From Orthonyx spaldingii (Eukaryota; Chordata; Aves; Passeriformes; Orthonychidae), in assembly GCA_013397795.1 (NCBI GenBank), contig VZTJ01000748.1, positions 1,904,648 to 1,968,647 of the forward strand: a stretch of 64,000 nt of DNA, written 5' to 3'. A model generated the notes under the pieces. It was not told the origin of the DNA. It was given only the letters and a program-made list of their open reading frames with translations, and did no database searches. Made by a program: the position numbers and the translations under genes. This document shows positions 37,501-52,399 of the stretch, in pieces. The first letter of the stretch is position 1; each line of letters begins with the position of its first letter.

Positions 37501-40500
37501 TTCTGTTCTGTAAGATGTTAGCAGCCTGTTGGACTATGAAAACTTTAAAGTGTCACCCTTGTTTTTAAAACCTGTCTTTAATAAGGAGTTCATTTGTGTA
37601 CTTCAGATCATTACAAGACCGTTGAAGCAAGCCTGACTTTACTACAGGAATTCAGTAAGGTGTCACTGTGCCTTATATCCGTTAGCAGAGGTTCTCTGCT
37701 TCCTGGCAGTACTGAGTTACTGAGACAGCCGCTAATTTTTTTTTTATTAGATGAATGCAACGTTGAAGGCTCCTTACTGAATGTATCCATTAAGAGAGCT
37801 GCCTATAGGGTATCTTATTTTTGCCGAACATGCAAAAAGTCAGACTCACTTTGCAAGCTGAGGGCTGTGGTAACATACTATTTATTTCCCTTAAAGCAAT
37901 ATTGCATTTGGCTGCTCTGCTGGTTCTTCATGCTTAGAATTTATTAAATGGGGGGAAAAGACTTTAAAAGGATTGAATAATCATACTCATACTTTTTTTT
38001 CCCCATTACATTGTCTTCCACTTAAAAAAAATCCTATTTTTTTTCCTTAACTTAAAAGACCTAATGGCTTCATAGGTAGTTGTTTTTTATCCATTTCCCC
38101 ATCTTAGGCACTTCAGAAAGATGAGAACCAAGCCATAAGCCTCCTAAATTGTATATATAGTATTCCCTAACTAACTAGTCCTAGTAATTGCAAGACTCAC
38201 ACTTCATTGTAAGAAGGATGAAAATGTCAAGTTCGTGACTGTGCCTGCTTTGTATAGTAGCAACCTTAGTGCTTTTTCTGTGAGTTTCATTGCAAATTGC
38301 CTTGGTGAACAAAGAAGTGTAATTCACTTAGAGGCTGAACTTTGTGAGGCAATGAAACAGGAAAAACTGTATGGGCTTGGCAAATGGGGATGAAACCCAG
38401 GAGCCATCAAAGCAAGCCCAGGAGATAGTGTGGGTGATGAAACTGCAGGGTTTGGCCTTGAACATAGCTGATAACTGAAGGGCAGGAGCAGTTTATTTGC
38501 TGTCCATGGGATGCTGCTGCTGACCTTGCTGCTTTCCATATGCTGAGAATATGTGGTTTTCCTAAGCATGTCAGAGGTGATCCAGGGAAATCTTTCTGAA
38601 AGAAGGGGACAACTGGGGCTTGTGAGACACCAGCACATAGTGTTCATGTGACATTTTTCTTTACATTTTTATTCCTTGCCTGTATCTATAATTCCTTACT
38701 GCAAAGATGAAGTGTTGGTAGTTTTTCAATATTGTTGTACAGTGAGCAAAAGGAGTTCTAGTTCTGTAATCTCTTAGCAGCACATAGAGCTTATCAAAAT
38801 TATTGCAAGGCTGGAAAACAGTCTGGTTTGTATCTAGTGTCTATTTTAATATAATGAGGTCTTCAGGTCCTTTCTGGTGTGAACCTTTTATTCTACATAT
38901 GAGCTGCTGTGTGGAGCTTGGCTGCTTGCATGCCTTCCAGGGATTGCTCACACCTCCCCTGAAGAGTCAACCTGAACTGGTCAGTTCAGACTTGCAGTTG
39001 GTACCACAGTCATTGTTTCCTCTTTGGTACCATTCCATAAGTACTTGAAAAGTTGATAAAAGTTGCCTCTGTACAGCCTTCCCTTGATTTCCCAAAAACA
39101 TGACTTTTTCTAGGCAGAAATATTCCAAGTGGCATTTTTTGGAGGGGTGTGAGGAAGAGCTTGCATGCCTCTCATTAGGTAAATGGGCTCTCTTCCAACA
39201 TCTGCTACTTCTGTGCTTTATTCCTGGATAATCATCTCCATGTTCCAGCATTCTTACAGGCTGTTTTTGCAGAGTTGGGAGAAAATTAGGATTATGTGCA
39301 TTAAAGCTTGAAGCACACAAAGAATTTCAGGTATCTAACTGAAGACATCACATGAATTAGGTATTGCACAAGCTTAGTGTCTTTTGGATAATTAAGGAAC
39401 TTCTTGATATTTCAGTAAATTTGAATATTAGTGAGTTGAAAAATTAATTATGGTCCTGGAATCTTAATCTCTCTATTGTATAATCAATCATTCTGTTTTA
39501 AATAGCAGTCTTGTTTGTGGTAAAGTTTTGTGGTTTGTTTTTTTTTTCCCTGATGCATTTTTAGAGTCAACTTTTAAGGCATCTTAGTGATTTAAGTTTA
39601 GTTCCTTGCAAGTGCTGTAGTAAAATTGGCATTTTGATATAAAGGAACAAGTCCTCTGCTCATTTCTAAGACAAAAGGCTTAAGGGCAGTAAGTTTAAAC
39701 AAGACAATACAATACTGAAAAAGTGTGTAAATGTTGTTTAACCAACTGATTATGGACAAAAAGATATTGAAGTAAAGGTAAGCACTGTGTTTAATTGCAA
39801 ATGAATCTTTGAGATTTATCAGCTGATGGAATGAACTTCTACAGGAAAATGGCAACAGCAGTTTTAATATAAGGTTTTGTTCCTACCTAATGTGTTTGAT
39901 TTTCAGTAATCACTTAAGTCCTCTATTTATCTTTCTTTCATTTGAACCAAGAAAGGTATCTAAAAATACTTAAAAATACAATCTTATGCTTTTTAAATTT
40001 TTTTTTTTACCTGACCAAGTTTCATGTCCTGCTCTACTCACAGTAGAGTATATATTAAGTCATGGAGAGGAGTGGAAAGGAACATTGCCAAGGCACAGAC
40101 TACAACATAAAGTTATCTTTTTTAAATGATGAAGGACACATGCATAAAAAGTTTGGCTTTTTTTTGGGATTTCTTTGGTTTGTTTTCATGGAGTGTTTTT
40201 GTTTGTTTGGGTTTTGAGTTCTTTTGTTATTACATGTGCTGTGCTGCAGAAAAATAACCAGTCCTTTCCAAGCAAGGCTCATGATGCTACTGCTACTAGT
40301 CCTGGTCTGGAAAGCTCAACATCTTATGAGATGTATGATACACTTTCAGTGTGCTTGTCTGTGAGAGACTTCCACCTCATTTTCCCCTGCAGGCTGCTTT
40401 GTGCATGGCTGGTTGTGTATTCAGAAGAGACTTGTCCCCTACACATGGGAACTTGAATTTCCTGCCATTTCACATGTTGGGGGGAAAATGAAATAAACTA

Positions 40501-42807
40501 CAAGCAGATTCTCCTCCCAACCACAATTCCTGGAAACTGTAAGCTGTTGTGGGCATGTTTATTTTCTACTTTTCTTCCTTTCTGTCATAATCTCATCCTT
40601 TTGAGGAAGGGAGCAGACAGTTTATTTAAAAACCTGTTACAGCAAAATGTCATTTACATAAGCAACAGTAGATGCCTTCATGCTTCTGAACTCTCTTTTC
40701 GTTTGCAGAGACTAGGAAGATTTTTGTAGGAGTCTAATCAAAGGATACCCTGTAATGTTAGAGATACTTCTTCAGAAAGGCAAGACTGAAAACTCATTCT
40801 CAATATATGCTTAAAGAAGGGCTGTACTTGAGCTTTCCTTTTCAAGAGTGATCAGGAGCTCAGTCCAGCTTTTGTTTGTAGTCAAAGGCTGTTTTGCCTT
40901 CAGATCTTAGTGAAGTTGGAGGATAAAGAAATGTGCTTGGTAATGTGATGGGCCTTTGCAGTGTTTTTTCATGCCCTTCTTCTCCGTTCATCCAGTTGCT
41001 TCCCTTGTGGTTGCATCCAGACCCTATCTTTACCTTATTGAGACCTTTTTAGTTTTTGCTTGGATACTACTTCATACTTGTTTCCATTTCTTGATGGGGC
41101 TTGTTTGAAAAATACAAGGATCATAAGCGGCTTGGGAACATGAAAGCAATTCCAGGTGGTGAAAAAAACCAAGATGGATTAATATATTTTAACAATAGCT
41201 TCAAAGGATTTGTAATATAGAGGAAGTTGTTAAGGCTGATTTCTGACTATATGTTTTGAACAGAAGGAGAAGAGTTAATGGAACAAGGTAATAGTGGCCT
41301 GAGAGGGAAAAACTGACATCTTCCTTTTGTAACATAGTTTTCAGATATCTTGTATTTGGACTAAACAGTTGACCATGCTAATGAGGTCTGATTTTCCTGA
41401 AGGTGTTATGCTTGCCATAAAAGTCCCAGGTGGTGGTGCGTGACTGAATCAACATGATTCTGGGTGTGTATAGGAAAGTACAGGTCACACATTTTAATGG
41501 CCTGTTTCTGTCCTGTTTGTCTGGTTGCCTAAAAGTGGCTCCAGAATAAAATTTACCTGCTACTAAATGATCTGGAGTTACATATTCTGATCTGTATCTA
41601 GCACTGGTAACTTACAGAGTAGTGCCAGTGAAACATTCATTCATGGAGATGTGCCTTGTTTATTTGAAAACAAAGCAGTGCTGCTTTTATTTAAGAAATA
41701 GTCTCAGAATTAGTGGTAGTTCAGAGTTATGCAAAGAGAAATGAGGTGCAAAGAGCTGGACTAGAGCTGTAGCCCAAACACTTTTCAAGGTTTGCATAAT
41801 CTGTAGATAAGGCAGAGTGTCGTGGGAACACAGTGTCACCAGAAGAGGTAGGGAAGCAGTTGTGTGAAGTTGATGCTCTGGATGGAGCTGCACTGTGGTA
41901 AGTGGCACTGTTTTGAAATCACAGTGGAGAAGTAGCGGTGAGTCACTGAATCAGTCATTTTAGTGCTAGTATTGAAATTTTTGGGATAATCACTGAGTGG
42001 AGAAAAGTAAGCCCAAGAACATGATAAAATAAACATTAACAGATTTACTGTCATCTGACAAGTGGTGCTGATATCTCAATGATATCTGACCTCTTCACAC
42101 AGCAGCATAAAGCATGTTGGTGATGGAGTTTTGTTGTTTAACAAGCAGCTCAGATGTATTCCATATCATGCCTGAGTTATTGTTAGTGTTATCTTTGGTG
42201 CAGGAGGGAAAATGTGGGCAGCTGTTCCATTGCAAGTCTATCATGGGAGCCAGTAGGAACCAACTGTGATTATGTGCTTCACACAATCAGTGCTGTACAG
42301 CTGAGAGTCTGGACAGTGGGTGACAGGGAGATCTCCAGTCCCCCCGGCTTTAAAAGGTTTGTGCAGAACAGGAAAGCCACCATGCACGGTAGAACTTATG
42401 GGGCAGCTGAAATGGCAACCCAATACAGTGTTGGAACAGATTGGTTTATTGGTTGGGGTTTGATTTATTTTTTTTTTAAGTTCTGCGTGCCTGCATGCAG
42501 AACATAAAAGTGTGACAGGCAATGTGTGAAAGCGGAGCAAGAATGCACAAGGCAAGAGAGAGCTTGTTGATTAGCCTGCTATCTGGAAAGAGGTTTCAAG
42601 TTGGGAATTTCTGCATGACTGATTCCTCCTTCCCAGGGGAAGGATTTTCTCTGGGTTTCAGCTCAATCAGTTTCTCCCAAGAGAAATAACATACATACGG
42701 TCTAAATATTTTCTAGTTACTTGAGCTAAAAGTGGGTGGTGATACTGAAAAATGCAAATTCACTTCTCACTGGAAGCTGACTTAGTATTTCTGCAAGGGA
42801 ACCAAAA

Positions 42808-42826
42808 TTTTTTTTTTTTTTTTTTT
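42808..42826 (+). repeat. Poly(T) run of 19
   Basis: Nineteen consecutive T bases in FARP1 intron 1. There is no recognisable retrocopy on the minus strand. Confidence 0.95.
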
Positions 42827-45800
42827 AAGGCACTTTAAGCATGTTTTTATAAACAGATGAGAAATGCAACAAGGTAGCTGCTCTGCATGAACTATAATTG
42901 TACATATAATGTGGTGGTAAGGTTGTGCAAGGGGGCAAATATCTCATCATATGAGTGGGTGCATAAATCTGTTAGTGCCTCATAAATCTCATCAAGAGGT
43001 CATTTTCTTGACATCTCCCAGATTCATGGTTTGCCTGACAGCCATTTTAGGGAGGAGAGCTATAGGCATGGCAGGGGACATGAAAGTAGAACAAGCTTTA
43101 ATGCTGTTTTGTAGTGCCTTCAGTTTCTGAATCCCTGCAGAAGTAGAGTGGTCTCTTTCTTCTTCCTCCTTTATCTTCCTCATCCCCTTCTGCTATTGAC
43201 TTTTGGGAACTGTGCAACTTCTCAAATGACTTTCAAATTCACCAGCACAGCACCGTAATTGAGCTCAGCCACCTGAAATAAGGGACAGAAGCTACTCTTT
43301 TTATAACTCAGCTATAATGAGGTTTTTAGTACCAGGCCACAAAACAGAAGTAGGTAAATCCAATTGTTGCATGTAGGCAAAATTACAGACCTTCTACACC
43401 TAACCCAGTCCAGAAATATGTAGCATAAGTCTGTTCACATAAGAGGAACACGTTAAACAAATGCAGCTCTCCAATAGGAAGCAAATCTTTGTCTGACTTG
43501 TGGCTTCAGCAGGTGCTGCTTATGCATGTTCCGTCTCAAAAGATGGGGTTTTCCAGCAATGCACAATGTGCTGCAGGTTCCTAGGCCTGTAACATGGGAT
43601 TTAGCCCTGATATTTCCAGGCAGAGGTCTGGCTTAGCCCAGCATTCCACCTTTAATAATAGTCAGTAGTAATATTTATGGGGAAAAGTGTTAGTAAAACA
43701 GTGATCCCTCCCAGCTTTTGGCAGGCTGTAGTTCAAGGACCTTGAGCAAGAAAGTCATGTCTGCTCCTTTGTTTAACAATCCTTGACAGACTTTCTTTTG
43801 TGAATACATCTAACTATGTATTAATCTATTTTAAATTTTTGCCTTCATAACATCCTGTGACAATGCCATTAATTGTGGTATGGAAAAAGTACCTCCTTTT
43901 CCTCTTGGTTTTAAACAAGCTGCCCGATAAACTTCATATTATACTGCCTAGTTCATTTATTCCGAGACATGATTTCCTATTTTCTTTCTCTGTAATACCA
44001 TTCATGGTTTTGTGTCTGTCATTTTATCCATCTTTCCTCCTAATCTTAATGCACTTGTTTGCTTAGTTCTCCTTAAGTTAAAGTTGCTTCAGACCTCCCA
44101 CTGTTGTCACTTGTTGAATCGTTTCTTGCTCTGCAGAATGCTTCTCTGAAAATTGCTTGGTGCAGCAGCCATAGGTGCAGAGCTACTGTGGTGTTCCCTG
44201 TCAGATATCCCTGAGCTGCCCACTTCTGGTGCTCCTGTCGCTCTCCCAACCAGCACTGAACTTTGTCTTCTGTAAGTGTGTAGTTCCTGCCTTTAATTAA
44301 ATTGCAGTGACTCCAAGGTTTCCATTGACTATATTAGCTGTTACTTTGTTGTGTGTGTGAATAAATACCTGACAAATTTATCTGCAGCTCAACACAGTTA
44401 GTTGACTTTATAATCTTGCTGATTGCTCCATTTTTCACATAAATAATGAATATATTGAGTAGCACAAATGCAAAACCAGAGCTCTTGTGAAAACTGGCTG
44501 TATATTCCTGTGCTGTTTCTTTTAATCTGACCAATTGTTAATTCACAGGAGGACCTTCCATTTTATCCCGTGACAGTTCAATTTCTTTAAAAGCCTGTGG
44601 TGAGAGGCATTGTCAAAGGTTTGTTAGAGATCCAAGCATGTTATATGTATCATAAATACCACACTTACCTATATATATCATGGCAAGTTTGTAAAAGAAG
44701 TCATGCCATGATGACATTCCTCTGTTATGTTTATTTGCATACCTCCTAATCTACAATTTCTGTCAACTTTCTCAGTACAGAAGTGAACTTGTAGCTACCA
44801 GCCTGTTGTTCCCTGGAGTCCTTTTGTTGAAATTGGCAGCACATCCTCAGCTTTTCATATCTTGTTTTTTTAAGTTTTTCTTAGAGGGAAGTTGGGCAGC
44901 ATGGTTAATAGTTCTGTGGTGGTATGTTGAAGTGCCTTTAAAATTTCTGGGTAAGAAGCATCTAAATCTGGTAACCTGCTGTTGGTCCTAAAGTCTGATC
45001 TAATGATGCTGTGGTTTTGACAGTCTTGTGCCTGTACCATGTTCATGCTCCCATACACACCTTGCATTTGCCTGAGTTTTGGGAGAGTGGTGGCCAGTTT
45101 GTCTCCATTGTCCCTTGGCCCTGCTCAGTAGGTGAGCGGACTTTCCTTCTGTGCCCTGAGTGCCTCCCGTATGTGAAACAGGAGCTGGAAAGGAGGAGGT
45201 TGCTGAAAGGCAGCAGTATACAGCCACAGGGGAGCACATCTTTCTGCCTCAGTCCTGGTTTATGTTCACTTAAGCAGGTCCAGAAGCAATGGCAATAATA
45301 ATATATCGATAAATTGGCATTTATTACATGAATTATTTTCATGGGCAGTGTAATTGAATGTAATTGTTTACAGTTCTTATCACTCAGAACAAATCTCTGT
45401 TTCAATTTATTGCACAAATGGGCTTTTTCAAATTTTTGCATTGTTAATTGATTTATTTAGTATACTAATATAAACGGTTCTGTTTTGGATTGTATTCATA
45501 ACAGGATTTAAATACAACTCTTCAAACGTTTAAGACATGAAAAGAATTTAGGATCAGAATTAAGGGGAAGATGTTTATTGTTCAGAAGAGTTAATGTGTA
45601 TTTTGGTTTTGAAGCAGTTCACAATTCAGTGTTTCATATTAATTCCTGCCATTTGATCTTCAGTATTTGTAACAAAGATCCTCAGTCATATGCAAGTTCT
45701 ATTTTTGATGAGGATCAGGCTTACCCTGTCATGCCTCTAATGGCTTTCTGGCTGTTTTACTGCTTTTTACTCCCTGTAAAGAAAGAGGTAATTCATTGTT

Positions 45801-48800
45801 CTAGTCCTAGAATACTTGAGGTGAGACAGCAGTGCTCTTCTCTTTCTCTTTTACCTACTTAATTTCCCCCTTTCTTCTGTCTTTATGTAAGTGGTTATTT
45901 TTTGTTGTTCTTCAGTTTGTGTGTGTGTCCCCATGGTTTTCCTTAATTGCTTTTTGTTCTGACTGCAGGATCCTGGCTTCTGTGTGTGTGAGGTTTGTGC
46001 AATCGTTTTTATCTAGATTCTGCCTTTTTCAGTGGCTCCTGAATCAACTTCCCTCCCTTGAATCAATTGAGGTAATGTGGCGTGGTGTTGCTTAGCAATG
46101 CTGGAAGCTGATACCGCCTGGGTGATGTGTGTACTGTAACAGCACTGAGCAGAAGAGACTACCTGTCCTCTGTGGTCTGTGCAGAGAAGAAATCTTGCAT
46201 TTTCTAATGTTTTCAGCATTCTTACCTTTGTGTGTTCGGGTGGGGTTTTTTCCTTCCATGTTGCCGAGTAACAGTTTTACAGACTTAGAGATGTTCCTCC
46301 CCCCTTCTTCCTGATACATGCAGAAAACCTGATAGCACATAGAATCAAAATATAATTGGGATGTCAGTCTTTAAAGAACCGGGTATCTAATTAACTGTCT
46401 TGAGATAGGTATGTTTTCTGTCTTCCTCCCCCACATATCAAGCAAAGCTGTTGAGAAGGCAGAGCTGAGCTTTGTAGGATGCTTCAGTCCTCCATAGCAG
46501 CATAGATTGGCAGCCAATCTGGTGTGCATGGCAGTGGATTAAAAACCAGGATGAATTTAATACTACCAACCACATAAGAATACAGAATGAGTTATTTTGG
46601 CAGCAGATATAAAGTTGTTAATGGAAGTTATTAGCTCTAAAGTACTTCTTTAAAATTGTAGAAATCTCTAAATTTTCAGCTGTGGGTAGATTTTCTTACT
46701 CTCATTTAAATGGCAAAAGAGTGAAGTATTGTTTCTTCCAGCTTTCTTGTCTTGTTGTTTTTTACAAAGCCAAGGGAGTATACATTTTAAAAAATTTAAA
46801 CTATCTGCTTGTTTTCTTTTTGTTCCTTCTTTTTAATAAGAAGTACTAGAAAAATGACATATATTGGAATCAAATGTCCTTGAGGCACATTTCTGCCAGG
46901 TGGTTGCTCTCATTTTCACACAACACTGAATAGGATGGGAGATAACCCCATGTTTAAGTTGTAGGGTGGGATAACTGTGAAGGTGTTATTTTCCTCCTTT
47001 AAACCAATCAGAATACAAAACAAAGTTTTTACTTGCAGTCCTGAGTGGAAGACAGAAGGGGTGCTCTCCATTAGCCTAGTAGGAGTGTGGACCCTGGCAT
47101 CTTTCCTTTCTTTGATGGCAGTTGAGTATACCTGAATAGCAAGGATAAAAATTTGATCAGACTCAATTTCTTTGTTCATTTAACGCAATAATGTTAGTGC
47201 TTCAGTAAGCACAAGCCCACCATTCCTTTGCAAAAACTCTGCCTTGGAGTTGGAAGGCTTGCAAACTCCCTACAAAGTTCTTACAAGCTTTGTGTCCAGT
47301 TAGCCAAAGTAACTGGGTAAGCAATTGCAGCCCTCAGGTGCTGGGTGCCTGCTGTCTCAGTGTGGCTGCCAGATCACCTGTTCCTTTGAGCCTTAACCCC
47401 AGCACTGGACTGCTGATGGGGTGGAAGAAAGGTAATGGTGGGGTGGGGACATGGACCTCCACAGCTGGATCATGGGGACCTAGCCCAAAGAATGAATATG
47501 GGCACTGAGGGTGCACTTGATGATGTCAAAACACACCCAGAAGTCAAGGATGGTGGAGGTGGAGAGATGCAGTCTGGAGGCTGATCCTACCTCAGCGCTG
47601 TTTATTGGGGCTGCAAAGAATTGCTTGTGAGACATGGGATGGTTCAGTGGGTTGGTCCCTCTGATCAGCTGCTTCTGCCTTCTCTTAACCACTAGTTTTT
47701 GTAACCAACAAATGCATTTCCAGTAGCCTGATAGTTTATTCATTTCTGGTTTAGACGATTTAATCCATAGTAGGTACTCATTTATCCTTGTCTGTAAGGA
47801 AACAAAACATCGAGCTGGCGAGGGGATTTTATAGCAGGTTCATTGCCATGGTTTCAGACAGCCTTACATAGCCTAAAAATAGATTCAGGAAAGAATATTC
47901 TCTTCCCTTCCCTGCCTCCCTCAGCTCTAACTAATTGGAATTTCCTTTTTTGTTTGTATATTTTTGTTGTTGTGGATTTAGTGACTGACAGGTCAGGCAA
48001 ATTTGTTTGATGTTTTGTTTCAAAGAGGAAAGTTCATTGTAGTATCCAATACATTGGGGAGTGACTGCTCTGGTAGTGTGCCAAGGCTGTTACCTCCTGC
48101 TCCTGTCTCCTACACTTCAGCAGTGCCACTCTGGTAGACTGCAGCTCATTACAAACCGGTTCAATAGTCCGAGATGTGTGAGGGACCATCCTGGGGATAC
48201 CTGGGATAATTATAACCTTGACATTGCCTTGTGCTGAGCAGGGGAAATGCAGAGAGTACATGAGGATGTGCCTTTAGCAGCCTGCGTTACTGCCTGAACA
48301 GCATCCTCTTCCAGAGTCCGGCCAGCAGCTTTACTGTGTCTCCTGCAACCCTACAGCTAGGATGTTGCAGACAGCTTAAGGATCATGGATGTAACTAGCA
48401 GGACAAGTTTTAAAATACTGCTTTGTGTACAGCAATGCCTGGGCTGCAGCTGCAAGGAGCTAGGGGAGGTAGACTGGGTGACCTCTGCTTCCCCTTCTTG
48501 GTGTCCTTGCTGAGACAGCATCAGAGCTACACAGCCTTGGCTGGTGTGCCTAGAGCTTGTTTGGGCATGGCTTCACTACCTCCAGATTGCAGTGTTGTTT
48601 GTCTTTGAACGTCAGAAAAATGGAGGTGGAACACAGCTTGGCAATTAATATGGTCCCTTCTGATGTGTACTGGCTAAACTATGTTTAGCTTTGGGGTGGG
48701 CAGTTGAATTTCTCCCCCCCCCCGCCCTTCAACAGAGGTGTTGACTGCTTCTGTTAGCAGAGTCCTGATGCTTTTAGATCTCTCTCCCCAGACAGGAAGG

Positions 48801-51800
48801 CCATGGGTTGGAATCACACTGATGCCTTGGATTTCCTGCATTGCTTCCTGTTGAATTGCTGGGCCAAAAGCTAGTGGCGGGAGATACTGTACTCAGTGTT
48901 CGACCCCTGAGGCTCGCAGCGCCTGTTTATGTTGGAAAGCAAGTAAACAGCCCCACAGCAGCCTTATCAGCTCATATCTTTTAGTGCCAGGTTTTGGAGC
49001 AAAGGGAAAGTGTTCTGAGTTGAATTGCAAAGGGGAAAAATCCTGTGTGGTCTATTAGTAGGTTGTTTGGTGAACCAGGTGTCGATTCTGCTGATCCATT
49101 TCTCATCACCATTTTTCTTTGACTGCCCAAGAGAAACTGCAGTAAGTTTATTTGTTTATATGTGTTGCTGCTGGTACCGGTCCTTTTCTTTCTTCCTGCT
49201 GCTGCTTTTGTGGTCAGGGTGTCCTGACCTTCCTCAGTAGGGACTGAATGGAGAAGGGCTGGTGTGATGTCAGGATGCAAATATGTTAGTGAATGGGCTG
49301 CAGTGTATTGCTAAGTCCTTCTCTTCTTGGTTTATGTATCGGTTCTAAATACTTTCAGACTTCCCTATGTTTCTGAATCAATCAGAGTTATGTATTCTTT
49401 GTCCATAAGCCGTGTTGGACAAAATTTGTATATTTAGGAAAAGGTGGTACCAGACAGAAAGAAAGGACTGCTTAAGGTATGACTGCTATTCAGAAGAGAT
49501 TAAACTTTTTGAAGTCTTTTCTGTTACTTGTAGGCTGTGCTGCTTTGCATTTGGTAGCTGCAACATGTGCCTATGCTTTCCTGCTCCTCCCTGTGATACT
49601 CTGCAGTATTTATATGCCTGCTTTGGCAGCTGGAGAGCAGAAGATGAGCAGCCCCCAAGTACAGATGAGGGAAATGTGCCTTCTCAGCCTCTCATAAAGG
49701 CAGGAACCTGCCTTGATTTGTTCATCACCAGTACAGGACGGGTGGGTCAGGTTGGCTGTTATGTTGTTCTGAAGAACATTTCTTCTTGGAGTGGAGGTGA
49801 TTTTTCCATCCTTTCAGAGGATGCACACTGGGATTTTCACAAAATACAGGAGTTCCTGGTTCTAAGGGGCAGCATTGCATTTTTTTTCACATTTGGTGAT
49901 TTTTTTTCAATGCCCCAATCCAAACTTAAGCTGAAGGAGTTCCTCCAAGGATGAGAGCATGACTACCATCTGTGTTCAGTTGTGTGCTCTCTGGGGAGAA
50001 GTGCAGACTGCTTCATGCAGTCCAACCCAGATTGCAGAGCTACGTCATGTTAGTGACCCTATGTAAATATAATCCTGCCTGATGCTAGAGGGGAAAATTT
50101 TCCATACCTGGCAGATGTTTACATATTCTTTAAGCGGACCACTTTTCTGCTGTTGTGATTTAAACCCCTGAAAATATTCTATGGATGAATTTACATAAAA
50201 CAACCTGCATATTATTACATCAATGCATGGTAGATGATTATCTCCTTCCCCTCCCATCTATCCAACACTTATGTCATTTTACATCCATTTTTGCTCCCTC
50301 CAACACCTTCAGCCGCTTCCTTGCGCTGCTCAGTGGACGTCAGTGTGCTCCACATGGGAAGGCTTCTGTGTGTGCACACTCCTGAACTGTGCTGAGCATT
50401 GCATGAGTGCTCACCTCCTCTGTTGAAAGATTAAGAGACTGGTTTGTGTGTCTGTGTGTGTGTCTGGGAGTGGTGGATGGCTGGAATCAGAGACAGGGGG
50501 TGTATGTATTTAGGGGAGCTCTCAGGTTGCTGGTGCATCCACAGAAGTAGAGAGGTTGGGGGCAAGGTGAAAGCAATGCCAAAACCAGCAAATCCTATCC
50601 TGTTTGTTTTGTCTGGATAATGAGGTGTAATTTGAAGGTAGATTCTTCACTTGTAGACCTTGTAGGAATTGAAATATTCATATTCAGGAGTTATGAAAAT
50701 TAAGGATACTGTTTTCTGAACTCTCAAGGTAATGCCAGTCATAGGATTTGCTTTCTTTAAAGTTCACATAAGAAGCCAACACATCTTAATACTTGGAATA
50801 TCCTTACAGATCAGATGCTGTTTAAAGAACATGATCAATGTTGCAAAGCAGAAGTTCATAATGTAAAGATGCAATTCTCCCTTTTTGTGACTTATGACAC
50901 AAGTTGAATGATTCAATTGCATTTTTCCCATGAAACAATCTTTATGTTATTTGTTGGGTGTGGTGTTAATTCTCCTACTGCAGGGCACTGTTGTCTATTA
51001 CACTGTCTGTGAGAATGCTCTCATTCCTTGCCCTTTGCAGATGCTGAAAGGGAAGGGTGGCTCAAGACGGCAATGGCCTCCTGCTTTTAAGGAACTGGAC
51101 TCAGTCCTCAACAGAATTCCCTGTATTGTTAGAAGTGATTTAAACACACAGAAAATGGTCAAACTCTTGATAAACTTGAGATCCAAGAGCTGATTTTCAG
51201 AAAGCCTCACACTCCTGGGTGTAGCCTGCAATTGTGTCTAAAGCAAGCTGTGGGCTGTGAAATACTTGAAGCATGATTTGGCCCTAAGAGTCGCACTTTG
51301 GGAGTACAGAATTAGTAGGTTTTCATTCTGTTAGACCCAAATCAATAAATGGATTTAGACTCCAAACTCCTAGTGGAGCCAATAACATGTCTTGGGCCAC
51401 GTGGGTTTTCTGTCTGTAATTTACCATATAGGAAGAAAGGGTATTGTGATGCCTCCTCCTCAAACAATCATGAAGTTAGAGTAAGTACTTTTTGAGACAG
51501 TAAATCAGCCTCCTCTACAGAAAGCACAGAAAGATAATGGTTAATTCTGTCTTCACAGTAGAATTCAAGTAGTTAATAAGCCTTAAGGGTAGATTAGGGT
51601 GGAAAAAAGAAATCCTAAGTGCCTTCCTGTAACTGGCTGTGCTCCCTTGTGCAGTGAAATAGGCTGAATGGTCTTTGGCAGGTCGAGGGAAGGAAATTGG
51701 TTAAGGTTATGGTGTGCAAGAACAGGAAAGAGTAACTTGTAGTTTGACAACATGCTTAAACACAACTCCTGATTCTCATCTCTTGCTTGTGCAGTTTCCC

Positions 51801-52026
51801 CTTATTTAAAGAAGAAAATAAGAATCTTCTGTTTGAAAATGAAAGCTGACATAGCAGCTGTAAGGTTTACACCCTTTGGTGGGGATTTCTGGCACTGGGG
51901 TGAGAGATGAGAACAGCAGTGGCAGCAGTCATGCTCCTCTGCGCTGCTCTCAGCCTGAGAGGAGGAGACCTCTGAGTTGTTGGAGGATAGGGCTGTTGAC
52001 TTCGGTCCCACCTCTGGAAGGAAATA

Positions 52027-52185
52027 ATAGAATCATAGAATATCCTGAGTTGGAAGGGACCCACAAGGGTCACTGAGTCCAACTCGTGACCCTGCACAGG
52101 ACAGCCCCGAGAATCACACCATGTGCCTCCCGAGGATGTTGTCTAAATGCTTCTTGACCTCTGACAGACCTGGAATCAACCCTGA
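52027..52185 (-). repeat. CR1 LINE 3' fragment, antisense
   Basis: The + strand shows the reverse complement of a CR1 3' end: 'agaatcatagaat', then 'gagttggaagggaccc', 'aagggtcactgagtccaact', and 'gcctcccgaggatgttgtct' leading to 'cttcttgacctctgacag'. The element therefore points to the minus strand, against FARP1. It is better preserved than the other three CR1 pieces here. Confidence 0.93.
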
Positions 52186-52266
52186 GAAATCTGTCAGGAA
52201 TAAAACCTGATGTCATTGTTCATGCGCAAGGAAATAAGCTATTTTTTATCAGATGTGACATACATT

Positions 52267-52280
52267 CCCCCCCCCCCCCC
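52267..52280 (+). repeat. Poly(C) run of 14
   Basis: Fourteen consecutive C bases about 80 bases beyond the antisense CR1. This is a likely place for sequencing length error. Confidence 0.95.
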
Positions 52281-52399
52281 ATTTGTCTTGCCCTTCCTGA
52301 CAATCCTTTTGCACTTTTTGGGACATCTCTTCTGTTTTGGCTTCTTACTCTCTTATCTTTTAACTGCAGTTTCACCTCCTTTGCAGAGTCATTGTCAGA

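Larger units (their letters stand above)
24861..42800 (+). other. FARP1: FARP1 intron 1, first part
   Basis: AT-rich intronic sequence with no protein-coding exon I can support. It contains a C10 run at 26284-26293, the AAAT microsatellite near 31.3 kb, AT/AC-type simple repeats near 33.8 and 34.5 kb, and scattered short ORFs without family signatures. No CR1 end was recognised in this part. Confidence 0.75.

Noticed and set aside
49412..49954. 180-codon open frame in FARP1 intron 1
   Set aside because: The frame opens on a non-ATG codon, its first ATG is about 50 codons in, and the sequence shows no domain, no signal peptide and no splice context. Length alone is near chance expectation for the window.
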